Source: Planctomycetota bacterium (GTDB lineage: Bacteria; Planctomycetota; UBA1135; GCA-002686595). Taken from it: a stretch of 58,445 nt of DNA. Location of the stretch: the NCBI GenBank assembly GCA_029259605.1, contig JAJDEV010000167.1, positions 1 to 58,445 on the forward strand, given 5' to 3'. The translations under genes were made by a program, and so were the position numbers. Below are positions 49,853 through 57,991 of this stretch, in pieces. Under the pieces are notes generated by a model. The model saw nothing but the letters and a program-made list of their open reading frames with translations, searched no databases and was not told the origin of the DNA. Positions within the stretch are counted from its first letter, which is position 1. Each line of letters starts with the position of its first letter.

Positions 49853-51223
49853 TTACTCGCCGATCGCGACCATGTGATCGCGCGTGCGGAAGTAGAGCCG
49901 TCCGTTCGAGATCGCGGGGGTCGACATGCAGGTCTCGCCGAGGTCGTTGGTCGCGAGCCGTTCGAAGTCGCGTCCGGCGGCCACGACCACGACCAGCCCG
50001 CTCTCGGCCGTGAAGTACAGCTTGCCGTCGCCGGCGACGGCCGAGCCGCTGAAGCCGGTGGCGCCGTCGCCCAGGCGCTCGCGGTAGAGGCGGTCGCCGA
50101 TGCCGACGTCGTAGCACGCGAGGATGCCCCCGTCGCTGCACGCGTAGAGCTCCTCGCCGTACACGATCGGCGTTTGCATGTAGATGCCGTTGCGGTTGCT
50201 CCACGCCATGAACTCGCACTCGGCGGGATCCATGCTCAGCAGTCCTTCCGCGTCGCCGAGGATGGCGTAGATCGGGGCGAGCCGGCCGTGCGCGCTCGTC
50301 AGGAAGATGAGGTCGTGCGCGACGACCGGTGTCGGCACCGGAACGTCGCCGCCGCCGACGAGCTTCCAGATCTCCTTGCCCGTCTCGAGGTCGTATCCGC
50401 CGCTGTGGCGATAGCCGTTCAGGACGAGCTGGCCGTTGTCGCTCGCGCCGCCCTCGTACACCGTCGGCGTACCCCAGGTCGGTCCCTCCTCGCGCTCCAC
50501 GCGCCACACGTCCGCGCCCGTCTTGGCGTCGAGCGCGGCGACGAACGACTGATCCTGGATGTCGCACTGCACGAGGACGCGGTCGCCGAACAGCACCGGC
50601 GAGCTCGCGAAGCCCCACTGGTACTGCTCGGTGTCCTCGACGTCGGGCGCGCCGGAGTCGAGCACGCCGAAGTCGCGCTTCCAGAGCAGCTCGCCTTCGT
50701 GGTCGAAGCAGAAGAGCCCCTCGGACGCGAAGAACGCGAGCACGCGCTCGGCGTCACACGCAGGCGTCGGGTTCGCGTGCGACGACTTGGGATGCCGCTT
50801 GACCTGCGGCACGCCGCTGGTCGCCTCCTTGTCCCAAAGCACTTCGCCGGTGTTCTTGTCGAGGCAGAGCAAGCGGAACGAGTGCGCGCCCTCGTTCTCG
50901 ACCGAGTCGCCGGCGCCGTAGTTCGGCGAGCCGTAGAGGCTGGAGAGTTCGGCCGCACCCTCGACGCGCACCGCGGTGGTGAGGAAGAGCTTGTCGCCCC
51001 AGATCACCGGGCTCGAATGCGCCAGCCCCGCCACCGGCGAACGCCAGAGCACGCCCTTGCCGTCGGGGACGCTCCATTCCGTGGGAAGCGATGCGTCCTC
51101 GGCGATGCCGCTGGCGCGCTCGCCGCGGAACGATGGCCAGTTGCCGTCGCGCGCTCCGTCCTGTGCGGAGGCCAGCGGAGCGAAGGCGAGAAGGAGCGCG
51201 ACGGGAGCGGCGGAGTGGAGCAC
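49853..51223 (-). CDS. PQQ-like beta-propeller secreted protein
   Basis: A 456-residue protein. GTG 51223, with GAGGT 6 nt upstream, gives signal peptide VALLLAFAPLASA before the mature start DGARDGNWPSFRGERASG. The repeats are of the CLDKNTGEVLWDK, ALDAKTGADVWRV and DLETGKEIWKL type. WPSFRG at the N-terminus is common to planctomycete PQQ_2 propellers. Only 9 bp separate its stop from the convergent propeller gene. The upstream symporter gene is 50 bp away on the same strand. Confidence 0.85.
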   Translation of the reverse strand: MLHSAAPVALLLAFAPLASAQDGARDGNWPSFRGERASGIAEDASLPTEWSVPDGKGVLWRSPVAGLAHSSPVIWGDKLFLTTAVRVEGAAELSSLYGSPNYGAGDSVENEGAHSFRLLCLDKNTGEVLWDKEATSGVPQVKRHPKSSHANPTPACDAERVLAFFASEGLFCFDHEGELLWKRDFGVLDSGAPDVEDTEQYQWGFASSPVLFGDRVLVQCDIQDQSFVAALDAKTGADVWRVEREEGPTWGTPTVYEGGASDNGQLVLNGYRHSGGYDLETGKEIWKLVGGGDVPVPTPVVAHDLIFLTSAHGRLAPIYAILGDAEGLLSMDPAECEFMAWSNRNGIYMQTPIVYGEELYACSDGGILACYDVGIGDRLYRERLGDGATGFSGSAVAGDGKLYFTAESGLVVVVAAGRDFERLATNDLGETCMSTPAISNGRLYFRTRDHMVAIGE

Positions 51224-51273
51224 GGATGACCTCGGAGCGTGGGGACGACGGGGAACGGCGAAGGGCGAGCGTA

Positions 51274-52782
51274 TCAGTCGGTCGTTGGGAAATCGCGCGC
51301 GGGCGTTTCGGCCGCCGCGCGGAAGAACGCGTCGTCCTCGGGGCGATTCGGCTTGGGGAACAGCGCGGAGAGGAGAACGAGCGCCGACACGTTCGCCGCG
51401 AGCCCGAGCAGCCCGGCGTGGATCGGGACTGGACGCCAATCGGGCTGCAGCACGAACGCGATGTTGACCGCGATGCCGAGCGTGAGCCCGCCGAGCACGC
51501 CCGCGCCCGTCGCGCGGCGCACGTAAAGGGCCGCGACGACCGCGGGCGCGAGCTGCGTGACGGGTCCGTAGGCGACGAGCAGCAGGTCGACGAGCGTCGC
51601 GCCCGCCCCGAACGCGAGGGCGTACGCGGCGAGCATGAACACGACGACCAGAACGCGAATGAGGAGGCGCTGCGCGCGCGGTCCGACGTCGCGACCGAGC
51701 GCGGTCACGAGCCCGTCGCGCACCGTGATCGACGCGAGTGCGTGGACGATCGCGTCCCCCGACGACATCGACGCCGCGAGCGCCCCCGCGCAGAAGAGCC
51801 CGACCACGAGCTCGGGCACGTCGATGTTCATCAGGAGGTGCGGGAGGATCTGGTCGGCCGCCTCGGGCGGGGCGGCGAACAGTACGCCGGCGAAACCGAC
51901 GATGAGCAGCGGAACGATGAAGAGTTGGAAGGTCGGATACAGCACGACCGTGCGGCGCAGGACGCCGTCGCTCTTCGCCGTGAAGGCCTTCATGAAGAGG
52001 TGCGGCCAGACGGAGAAGCCGATCGATGACACCAGGATCGCCGACGAGTAGTCGAGCATGTTCCATCGCGCTCCACCCTCCGCCGCCAGGCCGGGGACGC
52101 GCAGGAAGTCGGGCCGCTCGCTCACGATGCGCTCGAACATCGGCCGCAGGCCGCCATACAGCTCGAACGGGATGTACAGGCCGAGCACCCACGCGAGCAC
52201 GAGCATGAAGATGCCCTGCAGCGTGTTCGTCCAGCCGACGCCGAGCACGCCGCTCGACAGGACGTACGTGAGCACGATCGCGTACACGATCGCCGCGCCC
52301 TGCCACGGCGCGAACCACCCGCCCGTCGCCGCGCTCACCACGTATCCGGCGCCCTTGATCTGGAGCGCGAGGTACGGGAGGAACGCGAGCGCGCTGACGA
52401 ACACCATGCAGCCCGCGATGGCCGGCATGCGAAAACGCGTGGCGACGAGCTCGCCCTGGGTCACGAAGCCGAAGGCGCGACCGAGCCGCGCCGCGCGCGG
52501 ACCGAGGAAGTAGAACGGCACGAAGCCGAGCGTGCCGAAGGCGAGGATGTAGAACGACGCCGCGCCCTTCGAGTACGACCATCCGGGTGCGCCGAGGAAC
52601 GCGAAGCCGCTGAAGATCGTCGCGCCCGTGATGAAGTACATCACGAGCAGGTTCAGGTTGCGGTCGCCGGCGACGTAGCCGGTCGGCGAGTCGCTCGACT
52701 TGCCCTTGGCCGCGATCCCGACGATGAGGCACAACGCGAGGTACGCGCCGACGACCGAGACGACGACGGGCGAACCGCTCAT
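51274..52782 (-). CDS. Sodium:solute symporter (SSS family)
   Basis: A 502-residue transporter with about 13 helices. It has SVVGAYLALCLIVGIAAKG at the start, GYVAGDRNLNLLVMYF, a Na-site region YIPFELYGGLRPM, and a GALAASMSSGDAIVHALAS segment. The family couples Na+ to uptake of sugars, proline, pantothenate and similar solutes; the substrate cannot be read. It overlaps the small DUF3311 gene (ATGA), the standard pairing for this subfamily. Confidence 0.92.
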   Translation of the reverse strand: MSGSPVVVSVVGAYLALCLIVGIAAKGKSSDSPTGYVAGDRNLNLLVMYFITGATIFSGFAFLGAPGWSYSKGAASFYILAFGTLGFVPFYFLGPRAARLGRAFGFVTQGELVATRFRMPAIAGCMVFVSALAFLPYLALQIKGAGYVVSAATGGWFAPWQGAAIVYAIVLTYVLSSGVLGVGWTNTLQGIFMLVLAWVLGLYIPFELYGGLRPMFERIVSERPDFLRVPGLAAEGGARWNMLDYSSAILVSSIGFSVWPHLFMKAFTAKSDGVLRRTVVLYPTFQLFIVPLLIVGFAGVLFAAPPEAADQILPHLLMNIDVPELVVGLFCAGALAASMSSGDAIVHALASITVRDGLVTALGRDVGPRAQRLLIRVLVVVFMLAAYALAFGAGATLVDLLLVAYGPVTQLAPAVVAALYVRRATGAGVLGGLTLGIAVNIAFVLQPDWRPVPIHAGLLGLAANVSALVLLSALFPKPNRPEDDAFFRAAAETPARDFPTTD

Positions 52783-52994
52783 GCGCGCCCGCCGTCGGTC
52801 GCCCGATAGTAGAGGGCCAAGGCGACGAACATGCCGAGCGCCCAGCACGCCGACCACGCGAGCGAGAACGGCAGGCCGAGGACGTACGGCTCGATGCGCG
52901 CGCCAGCCCACTCGGCGACCGGTCCGACGAGCGCGATTGCGGTCGCTGCGAACCAGACGCCGAACAGGACGTGCGGGATCAGCTGCCGTCGCAT
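52779..52994 (-). CDS. DUF3311 small membrane protein, symporter partner
   Basis: A 71-residue protein with two helices (HVLFGVWFAATAIALVGPVA and LAWSACWALGMFVALALYY). DUF3311 genes typically sit directly before SSS symporter genes, as here with ATGA overlap. It likely assists symporter assembly. It also overlaps the upstream lipoprotein stop by one base (TGATG). Confidence 0.85.
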   Translation of the reverse strand: MRRQLIPHVLFGVWFAATAIALVGPVAEWAGARIEPYVLGLPFSLAWSACWALGMFVALALYYRATDGGRA

Positions 52995-53635
52995 CAACGC
53001 GATCCGAGCAGTCCGCGCGCGGCCAAGAGCTCCGTCCAGATCGAGTGCGAGCGCGGCTGCGGACTCGCCATGACGAGCACACGCACCCCCGGGGCGTCGT
53101 CCGCGCGCGGTTCGAGCACGAGGTCCATCGAGAGCTCGATCTCCTCGCCCGTCACGAACGCGTCGACGAGCGAGACCGTCGCGGCGAAGTGCGCATCGTC
53201 CGCACGCGTGAGCGCGACGGTCGCCGGTTCGCCGTCGAGCTCGAGCTCGTTCGACGCGGCGACGAGCGAGATCAAACCGTCGTAGTACTGCTCGAGCAGG
53301 CGCGCGAGGGCGGTGGTGTCGAGGCGCGGTTCGTCGAGGTCGAGGACGAACGCGTAGGACCAGTAGTCGTCCGCGGTGGGGTCGAACATGCCGGGCGCGA
53401 AGCGCAGCTCCTCGACGCCCGCCGGCATGCCGGGCGCGAACTCGGGCGGCAGTTCGATGATCTCCGAGCGCCAATGCGCGACGGCTTCGTTCGCGTCGCG
53501 TACCGGCAGCGCGAGGACTGCGTCGCTTTCCATGCTCTCCGCGCGCCGCGCATCGGGCGCGCATGCGAGCAGCGCCGCGGCGGCGAGTGCTCCGAGAGAG
53601 TTCGGCGATCGAGTGAGGGATCGACGGTGGGGCAT
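52994..53635 (-). CDS. Hypothetical lipoprotein upstream of symporter
   Basis: A 213-residue protein with signal peptide and lipobox (ALLAC). The body is acidic with ELPPEFAPGMPAGVEELRFA and DPTADDYWSYAFVLDLDEPR. I do not recognise a family. It heads a coupled set with DUF3311 and the symporter, so an envelope function related to uptake is likely. A dyad at 53638-53666 lies just upstream of its ATG and is also upstream of the divergent GcvH-like operon. Confidence 0.65.
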   Translation of the reverse strand: MPHRRSLTRSPNSLGALAAAALLACAPDARRAESMESDAVLALPVRDANEAVAHWRSEIIELPPEFAPGMPAGVEELRFAPGMFDPTADDYWSYAFVLDLDEPRLDTTALARLLEQYYDGLISLVAASNELELDGEPATVALTRADDAHFAATVSLVDAFVTGEEIELSMDLVLEPRADDAPGVRVLVMASPQPRSHSIWTELLAARGLLGSR

Positions 53636-53637
53636 GA

Positions 53638-53666
53638 TCGTGGATGGTAGCCCGGATGATCCACGA
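53638..53666. promoter_or_regulatory. Inverted repeat in divergent region
   Basis: TCGTGGAT at 53638-53645 is the exact complement of ATCCACGA at 53659-53666, separated by 13 nt. The arrangement fits an operator dyad next to the lipoprotein start, in the 299-bp gap shared with the GcvH-like operon. A TACTCT box near 53857 may be the -10 of that operon. Confidence 0.35.
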
Positions 53667-53934
53667 GACTCCTTCGAGATCCCCCGTTCCGTTCGCGCGC
53701 CCGCCGGTCCGCGCGGAGCGCCGCGCTCGCGGTGTGGCAGGGCCGGGTCGAACCGGCGCCGGCACGCGTGTGGCGCAGGTTAGACATGCGGGCGCGAGTG
53801 TGAGTTGCGGGTACGATGGCGCGCGTTCGCCGTCGACCCAGGCTCGCATTCGGGTACTCTGGTCCGTCGAATCCGTGCCCCACGCGCTTCGTCTTCCCGT
53901 TCCACCCCACGTTGCCCGAGGGGCACCCCCGAAG

Positions 53935-54390
53935 ATGCCCGAAGGCGCCGCCTTCCTCTCCTTTCAACGAGCCCAGTTCAAGACGCGCCTCCCGCGCGGA
54001 CGGTTCTACACGGCTGGTCATATGTGGCTTCGTTCCGACGACGGCGATCTCTGGCAGATCGGACTCACGCGGTTTGCGTTGCGCATGCTGGGGGAACCCG
54101 TGGAGATCGACTTCGAAGCGCGCGCCGGTGACGCCGTCGAGACCGGTCAGGTCGTCGGGTGGCTCGAAGGATTCAAAGCCGTGACCGACCTCTACTCCCC
54201 GATGAACGGTCGCTTCGTCAGCGGCAACGCCGCGCTCGACGACGACATGGAGAGCATTCACCGCTCGCCGTACGAGCGCGGGTGGCTCTTCTCGATGCAG
54301 GGCGATCCGGCGGCCGACTGTGTCGACGCCGAGGGCTACGCCAGCTTCCTCGAAGCGACGATCGACAAGATGATGGGGGAGCCCAAGTGA
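53935..54390 (+). CDS. GcvH-like lipoyl carrier protein
   Basis: A 151-residue protein with the lipoyl-domain hallmarks: RFYTAGHMWLRSDDGDLWQI (as in GcvH N-terminus), GLTRFALRMLGEPVEIDF, and the modification site LEGFKAVTDLYSPMNGRF with Lys81 expected to carry lipoate. Canonical GcvH reads ESVKAASDVYSPVSG, so Lys and YSP are kept but the flanks differ. ATG 53935 gives a protein of normal GcvH length. No gcvP, gcvT or lpd gene is nearby. It is coupled to a CobW-type GTPase gene (GTGA overlap), making a carrier role in a different reaction likely. The 299 bp before it hold only a dyad. Confidence 0.85.
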   Translation: MPEGAAFLSFQRAQFKTRLPRGRFYTAGHMWLRSDDGDLWQIGLTRFALRMLGEPVEIDFEARAGDAVETGQVVGWLEGFKAVTDLYSPMNGRFVSGNAALDDDMESIHRSPYERGWLFSMQGDPAADCVDAEGYASFLEATIDKMMGEPK

Positions 54391-55535
54391 CCGAGCGCGC
54401 GCGCTACATCATGATCGGCGGCTTCCTCGGGGCCGGCAAGACGACCGCGGTCGCGCAGCTCGCGCGCCGCCTCACCGACGAGGGCCTCAAGGTCGGGCTG
54501 ATCACGAACGACCAGAGCTCGGGGCTCGTCGACACGTCGATCCTGCGCAGCCACGGTTACGCGGTCGAGGAGATCGCGGGCGGTTGCTTCTGCTGCCGCT
54601 TCGCGTCGCTCAGCGACGCCGCGGACCGTCTCACGGAGAGCGCGCGCCCCGACGTGTTCCTGGCCGAGCCCGTGGGCAGCTGCACCGACCTGGTCGCCAC
54701 GGTCAGCTATCCCCTGCGCCGCATCTACGGCGACCGCTTCACGATCGCGCCGCTCAGCGTGCTCGTCGATCCGGCGCGCGCCGCGCGCGTGCTCGGACTC
54801 GCGGAAGGCCGCTCGTTCTCTTCCAAGGTCGTCTACGTCTACGAGAAGCAGCTCGAGGAGGCGGACCTGATCGTCGTCAACAAGTGCGACACGCTCTCCG
54901 ACGTCGAGCGCGACGCGTTGATCACGCGCCTCGGCGAGCGCTTCCCTAAATCGAGCGTGACGACGTGCTCGGCGCTGAAGGGTGAGGGACTCGACGCATG
55001 GTTCGATCGCATCCTCGGTGACGAGTGCGACTACGCGCCGACCATGGCGCTCGACTACGAGCTCTACGCCGAGGGCGAGGCGCTGCTCGGTTGGCTCAAC
55101 GCGACCGCGCAGGTGCGCGCGCCCGAGGCATTCGACGCGAACCGCCTGCTCGTCGAACTCGCCGAGTCGATGCGCGCCGCTCTCGTCGCGCGCTCGATCG
55201 AGATCGCGCACCTCAAGATGACGCTCGACTCGGAGGACGCCGGCGGCCAGCTCGCCGCGCTCAGCATCACGCGCTCGGACGGCGAGGCCGACCTGCGCGA
55301 GGCGTTGCTCGACGGCGTCGACGCCGGCGAGTTGATCGTCAACCTGCGCGGTGAGGCCGCGCCCGAAGCGCTGCGCGAGATTCTGGTCGCGTCGCTCCAG
55401 GCCTTGCGCGACGCGCACCCCGGCCTGGTCATCGACGTTGAGCACGAGGAGCACTTCCGCCCGGCGCCGCCCGAGCCGACGCACCGCGTGTCCTCGGACG
55501 AAGCCGAGACGCTGCGCACGGAGGCCGCGCGATGA
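54387..55535 (+). CDS. CobW/G3E-family metallo-GTPase
   Basis: A 382-residue protein with Walker A GGFLGAGKTT (residues 11-20), the metal-binding CxCC motif GGCFCC at Cys67, Cys69 and Cys70, and VNKCD for guanine recognition. G3E GTPases deliver metals or activate metal- and B12-dependent enzymes. The C-terminal half differs from CobW_C and ends in a charged tail. The GTG start overlaps the GcvH-like stop. In this operon it may load or activate the radical SAM/ferredoxin partners. Confidence 0.88.
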   Translation: MTERARYIMIGGFLGAGKTTAVAQLARRLTDEGLKVGLITNDQSSGLVDTSILRSHGYAVEEIAGGCFCCRFASLSDAADRLTESARPDVFLAEPVGSCTDLVATVSYPLRRIYGDRFTIAPLSVLVDPARAARVLGLAEGRSFSSKVVYVYEKQLEEADLIVVNKCDTLSDVERDALITRLGERFPKSSVTTCSALKGEGLDAWFDRILGDECDYAPTMALDYELYAEGEALLGWLNATAQVRAPEAFDANRLLVELAESMRAALVARSIEIAHLKMTLDSEDAGGQLAALSITRSDGEADLREALLDGVDAGELIVNLRGEAAPEALREILVASLQALRDAHPGLVIDVEHEEHFRPAPPEPTHRVSSDEAETLRTEAAR

Positions 55536-55930
55536 GCGGCGCCGACGGGAACGAACGCCTCGTGTACTGCCACTGCGCGTACGCCAAGGTCGTGCCGCCG
55601 AAGGTCAAGGGCCAGGTGCTGCACGACCTCGGCGCGACCGACCGTGACTTCGAAGCCGTGCCCGACCTGTGCGAGATGTCCGCGCGCAAGGACCCGCTCC
55701 TCGCGGAGTTCGCGGAGGACAAGGGGCTGCGCATCGTCGCCTGCTACCCGCGCGCCGTGCGCTGGTTGTTCCACGCCGCCGGAACGCCGTTGGGCGACGA
55801 CGTCGAGGTCTTGAACATGCGCGCGCTTTCCGCTGCCGACATCGCGACCAAGCTGGCCGGCCCGCCCGCGCCCGCTGCGGTCGAAGAGACGAACACTTCC
55901 GCGAACGATCCCCAGGAGACGACCCCGTGA
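55532..55930 (+). CDS. Small four-cysteine protein
   Basis: A 132-residue protein with a CHC pair (VYCHCAYAKVVPPKV, Cys13 and Cys15), DLCEM (Cys47) and VACYPRAVRWLF (Cys71). Four Cys in a compact fold suggest an iron-sulfur or zinc site. The CYPRAVRWL pattern is reminiscent of small Fe-S proteins from heterodisulfide reductase-type complexes, but that is not a firm assignment. Ser/Thr/Glu-rich disordered tail. Coupled by ATGA and GTGA overlaps to both neighbours. Confidence 0.7.
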   Translation: MSGADGNERLVYCHCAYAKVVPPKVKGQVLHDLGATDRDFEAVPDLCEMSARKDPLLAEFAEDKGLRIVACYPRAVRWLFHAAGTPLGDDVEVLNMRALSAADIATKLAGPPAPAAVEETNTSANDPQETTP

Positions 55931-56793
55931 GCACGACCGCCGCCGAACTCTCGCTCGTACTGCTCGAAGCGCCGGAGGGCGAGCGCCTGGAGGATGCGCG
56001 CCGCGCGGAGCTGTTGACCGAGATGCTCGAAGCCGGCCATCCGGTCGCGCGCCGCGGTACGCCACGCCCGAACGCGCCGGAGCCGCTCGCGATCCTGACC
56101 AACGGCGCTTCGAGCGGAGTCGGCGAGGCGACGCTCGACGTGTCCGCGCTCAGCGCCGACGAGACCAAGGCGCGCGTCACCGAGCTGCGCACGAAGCGCG
56201 AAGTCGCGGCGCCCGGCGGGTGGACGCCGTGGTTCCCGGTCATCGACTACAGCCGCTGCACGAACTGCATGCAGTGCCTCAGCTTCTGCCTCTTCGACGT
56301 CTACGGCGTCGACGCGAACGGCCAGATCGAGGTGCGCAACGAGGAGAAGTGCAAGACGAACTGCCCGGCGTGCAGCCGCGTCTGCCCCGAGGTCGCGATC
56401 CTCTTCCCGAAGTACACGAAGGGGCCGATCAACGGCGACGTCGTGCGCGCGGAGGACGTGCAGAAGGAGTCGATGAAGGTCGACATCTCGGCGCTGCTCG
56501 GCGGTGACATCTACTCGTCGCTGCGCGACCGCGCGACCGAGGCGCGCAAGCGCTTCTCGACCGAGCGCGACGAGTCGAAGGCGCTGCTCGAGCGCAAGCG
56601 CTGCCTGAAGGCGCTGAAGAAGGACCTCGACATTCCGGACGAGGTGCTGATGAGCCTGCCGTCCGCCGGCGAGATCCAAGAACGCGCCGAGCGCGCGCGT
56701 GCGAAGATGGAGCGCCGCCGCCAGGTGTCGCAGTCGATCAAGGACCAGGTGGGCGAGCGGCCCGCGCCGAGCCAAGAGGAGTGGGGCATATGA
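55927..56793 (+). CDS. Ferredoxin with two [4Fe-4S] clusters
   Basis: A 288-residue protein. After a unique N-terminal domain (about 1-100) a ferredoxin segment holds CTNCMQCLSFC (CxxCxxCxxxC) and CKTNCPACSRVC (CxxxCxxCxxxC). Each can bind a [4Fe-4S] cluster. A long charged helical C-terminus (about 180-288) follows. It could feed electrons to the radical SAM enzyme encoded next, for reductive SAM cleavage or substrate turnover. GTG start in a GTGA overlap; the stop overlaps the next ATG. Confidence 0.87.
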   Translation: MSTTAAELSLVLLEAPEGERLEDARRAELLTEMLEAGHPVARRGTPRPNAPEPLAILTNGASSGVGEATLDVSALSADETKARVTELRTKREVAAPGGWTPWFPVIDYSRCTNCMQCLSFCLFDVYGVDANGQIEVRNEEKCKTNCPACSRVCPEVAILFPKYTKGPINGDVVRAEDVQKESMKVDISALLGGDIYSSLRDRATEARKRFSTERDESKALLERKRCLKALKKDLDIPDEVLMSLPSAGEIQERAERARAKMERRRQVSQSIKDQVGERPAPSQEEWGI

Positions 56794-57986
56794 TGCTCCA
56801 GATGGCCAGCCGCATGGTGCGCACGACCGACAAGCGCGCGCTGTGGAAGTTCGCCTACAACTTCGGCTTCAAGGGCATGCTCAGCGTGCAGCGCTTCAAG
56901 CGTCGGCTGAAGAAGGGCCAGGTGTTCCCGCCCTTCCTTTATGTGTCGATCATCAACTCGTGCAACCTGCGCTGCACGGGCTGCTGGGTCGACGTCGCCG
57001 CGCCGCAGAAGAAGATCTCGCTCGAGGACATGAACCGCCTCGTCGACAACGCGAAGAAGCACGGCAACCGCTTCTTCGGCATCCTCGGCGGCGAGCCGCT
57101 CCTGCATCCTGACCTGATCGGGATGCTCGAGGCGCACCCCGACTGCTACTTCCAGATCTTCACGAACGGCCATCCGATCACCGACGAGATGGCCGAGAAG
57201 CTGCGTCGCGCCGGCAACGCGACCGTGCTGATCAGCGTCGAGGGAACGAAGTCGGTCAGCGACGAGCGCCGCGGGCGCGAGAACGTCCTGAACCACACGC
57301 TCGCCGGCATCGAAGCCAGCGTGCGCGCCGGCCTGATCACGGGCGTGGCGACCAGCGTGTGCCAGACGAACTTCGACGACCTGGTGAACGAGGCGTGGGT
57401 CGACCGGCTGATCGAGCTCGGCGTCCACTACACCTGGTTTCACACCTACCGTGCCGTCGGCCCGGACGCCGCGCCCGAGCTCGCGCTCACGCCGGAGCAG
57501 GTGCTCCACGTGCGCCGCTTCGCGGTCGAGATGCGCAACGAGAAGCCGATCGGTTTCGTCGACGCGTACTGGGACGACAAGGGGCAAGCGCTGTGTCCGG
57601 CGGCCATCGGCATCAGCCATCACATCAGTCCCTACGGAGACATCGAGCCGTGTCCGATCGTGCAGTTCTCGAACGAGACGATCCACGACAACGGCGGCGA
57701 CATCTTCGAGACCATGACCGGCTCGAAGATGCTCGAAGACTTTCGAACGACGGCGGCCAAAGCGACGCGCGGCTGCATCGTCCTCGAGCGACCGGACCTT
57801 CTGAAGGAGGTCGTCACACGTCACGGTTCGCGCGACACGACCGCGCGCGGAGCCGCGATGGCGGAGCTCGATTCCATGCGTTCCCTGAACAGCCAGCACA
57901 ATCCGGGCAACGAGATCCCGGAGAAGCACTGGATGTATCGGTTCGCTAAGAAGCACTGGTTCTTCGGCTTCGGCGCATACACTTGA
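56790..57986 (+). CDS. Radical SAM enzyme of lipoyl-carrier operon
   Basis: A 398-residue protein with the SAM cluster CNLRCTGC (Cys58, Cys62, Cys65). It has the GGEP motif in FFGILGGEPLLHP, and TVLISVEGTKSVSDERRGRE. A second Cys set follows (CPAAIGISHH and EPCPIVQFSNETI), possibly for an auxiliary cluster. It is not LipA, LipS1/LipS2, BioB or MoaA by motif. ATG 56790 overlaps the ferredoxin stop, and AGAGGAG is 8 nt upstream. I infer it modifies a lipoyl-carrier-bound or protein-bound substrate. Near the C-terminus a basic-aromatic stretch (MYRFAKKHWFFGFGAYT) is unusual. Confidence 0.87.
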   Translation: MMLQMASRMVRTTDKRALWKFAYNFGFKGMLSVQRFKRRLKKGQVFPPFLYVSIINSCNLRCTGCWVDVAAPQKKISLEDMNRLVDNAKKHGNRFFGILGGEPLLHPDLIGMLEAHPDCYFQIFTNGHPITDEMAEKLRRAGNATVLISVEGTKSVSDERRGRENVLNHTLAGIEASVRAGLITGVATSVCQTNFDDLVNEAWVDRLIELGVHYTWFHTYRAVGPDAAPELALTPEQVLHVRRFAVEMRNEKPIGFVDAYWDDKGQALCPAAIGISHHISPYGDIEPCPIVQFSNETIHDNGGDIFETMTGSKMLEDFRTTAAKATRGCIVLERPDLLKEVVTRHGSRDTTARGAAMAELDSMRSLNSQHNPGNEIPEKHWMYRFAKKHWFFGFGAYT

Positions 57987-57991
57987 TCCCC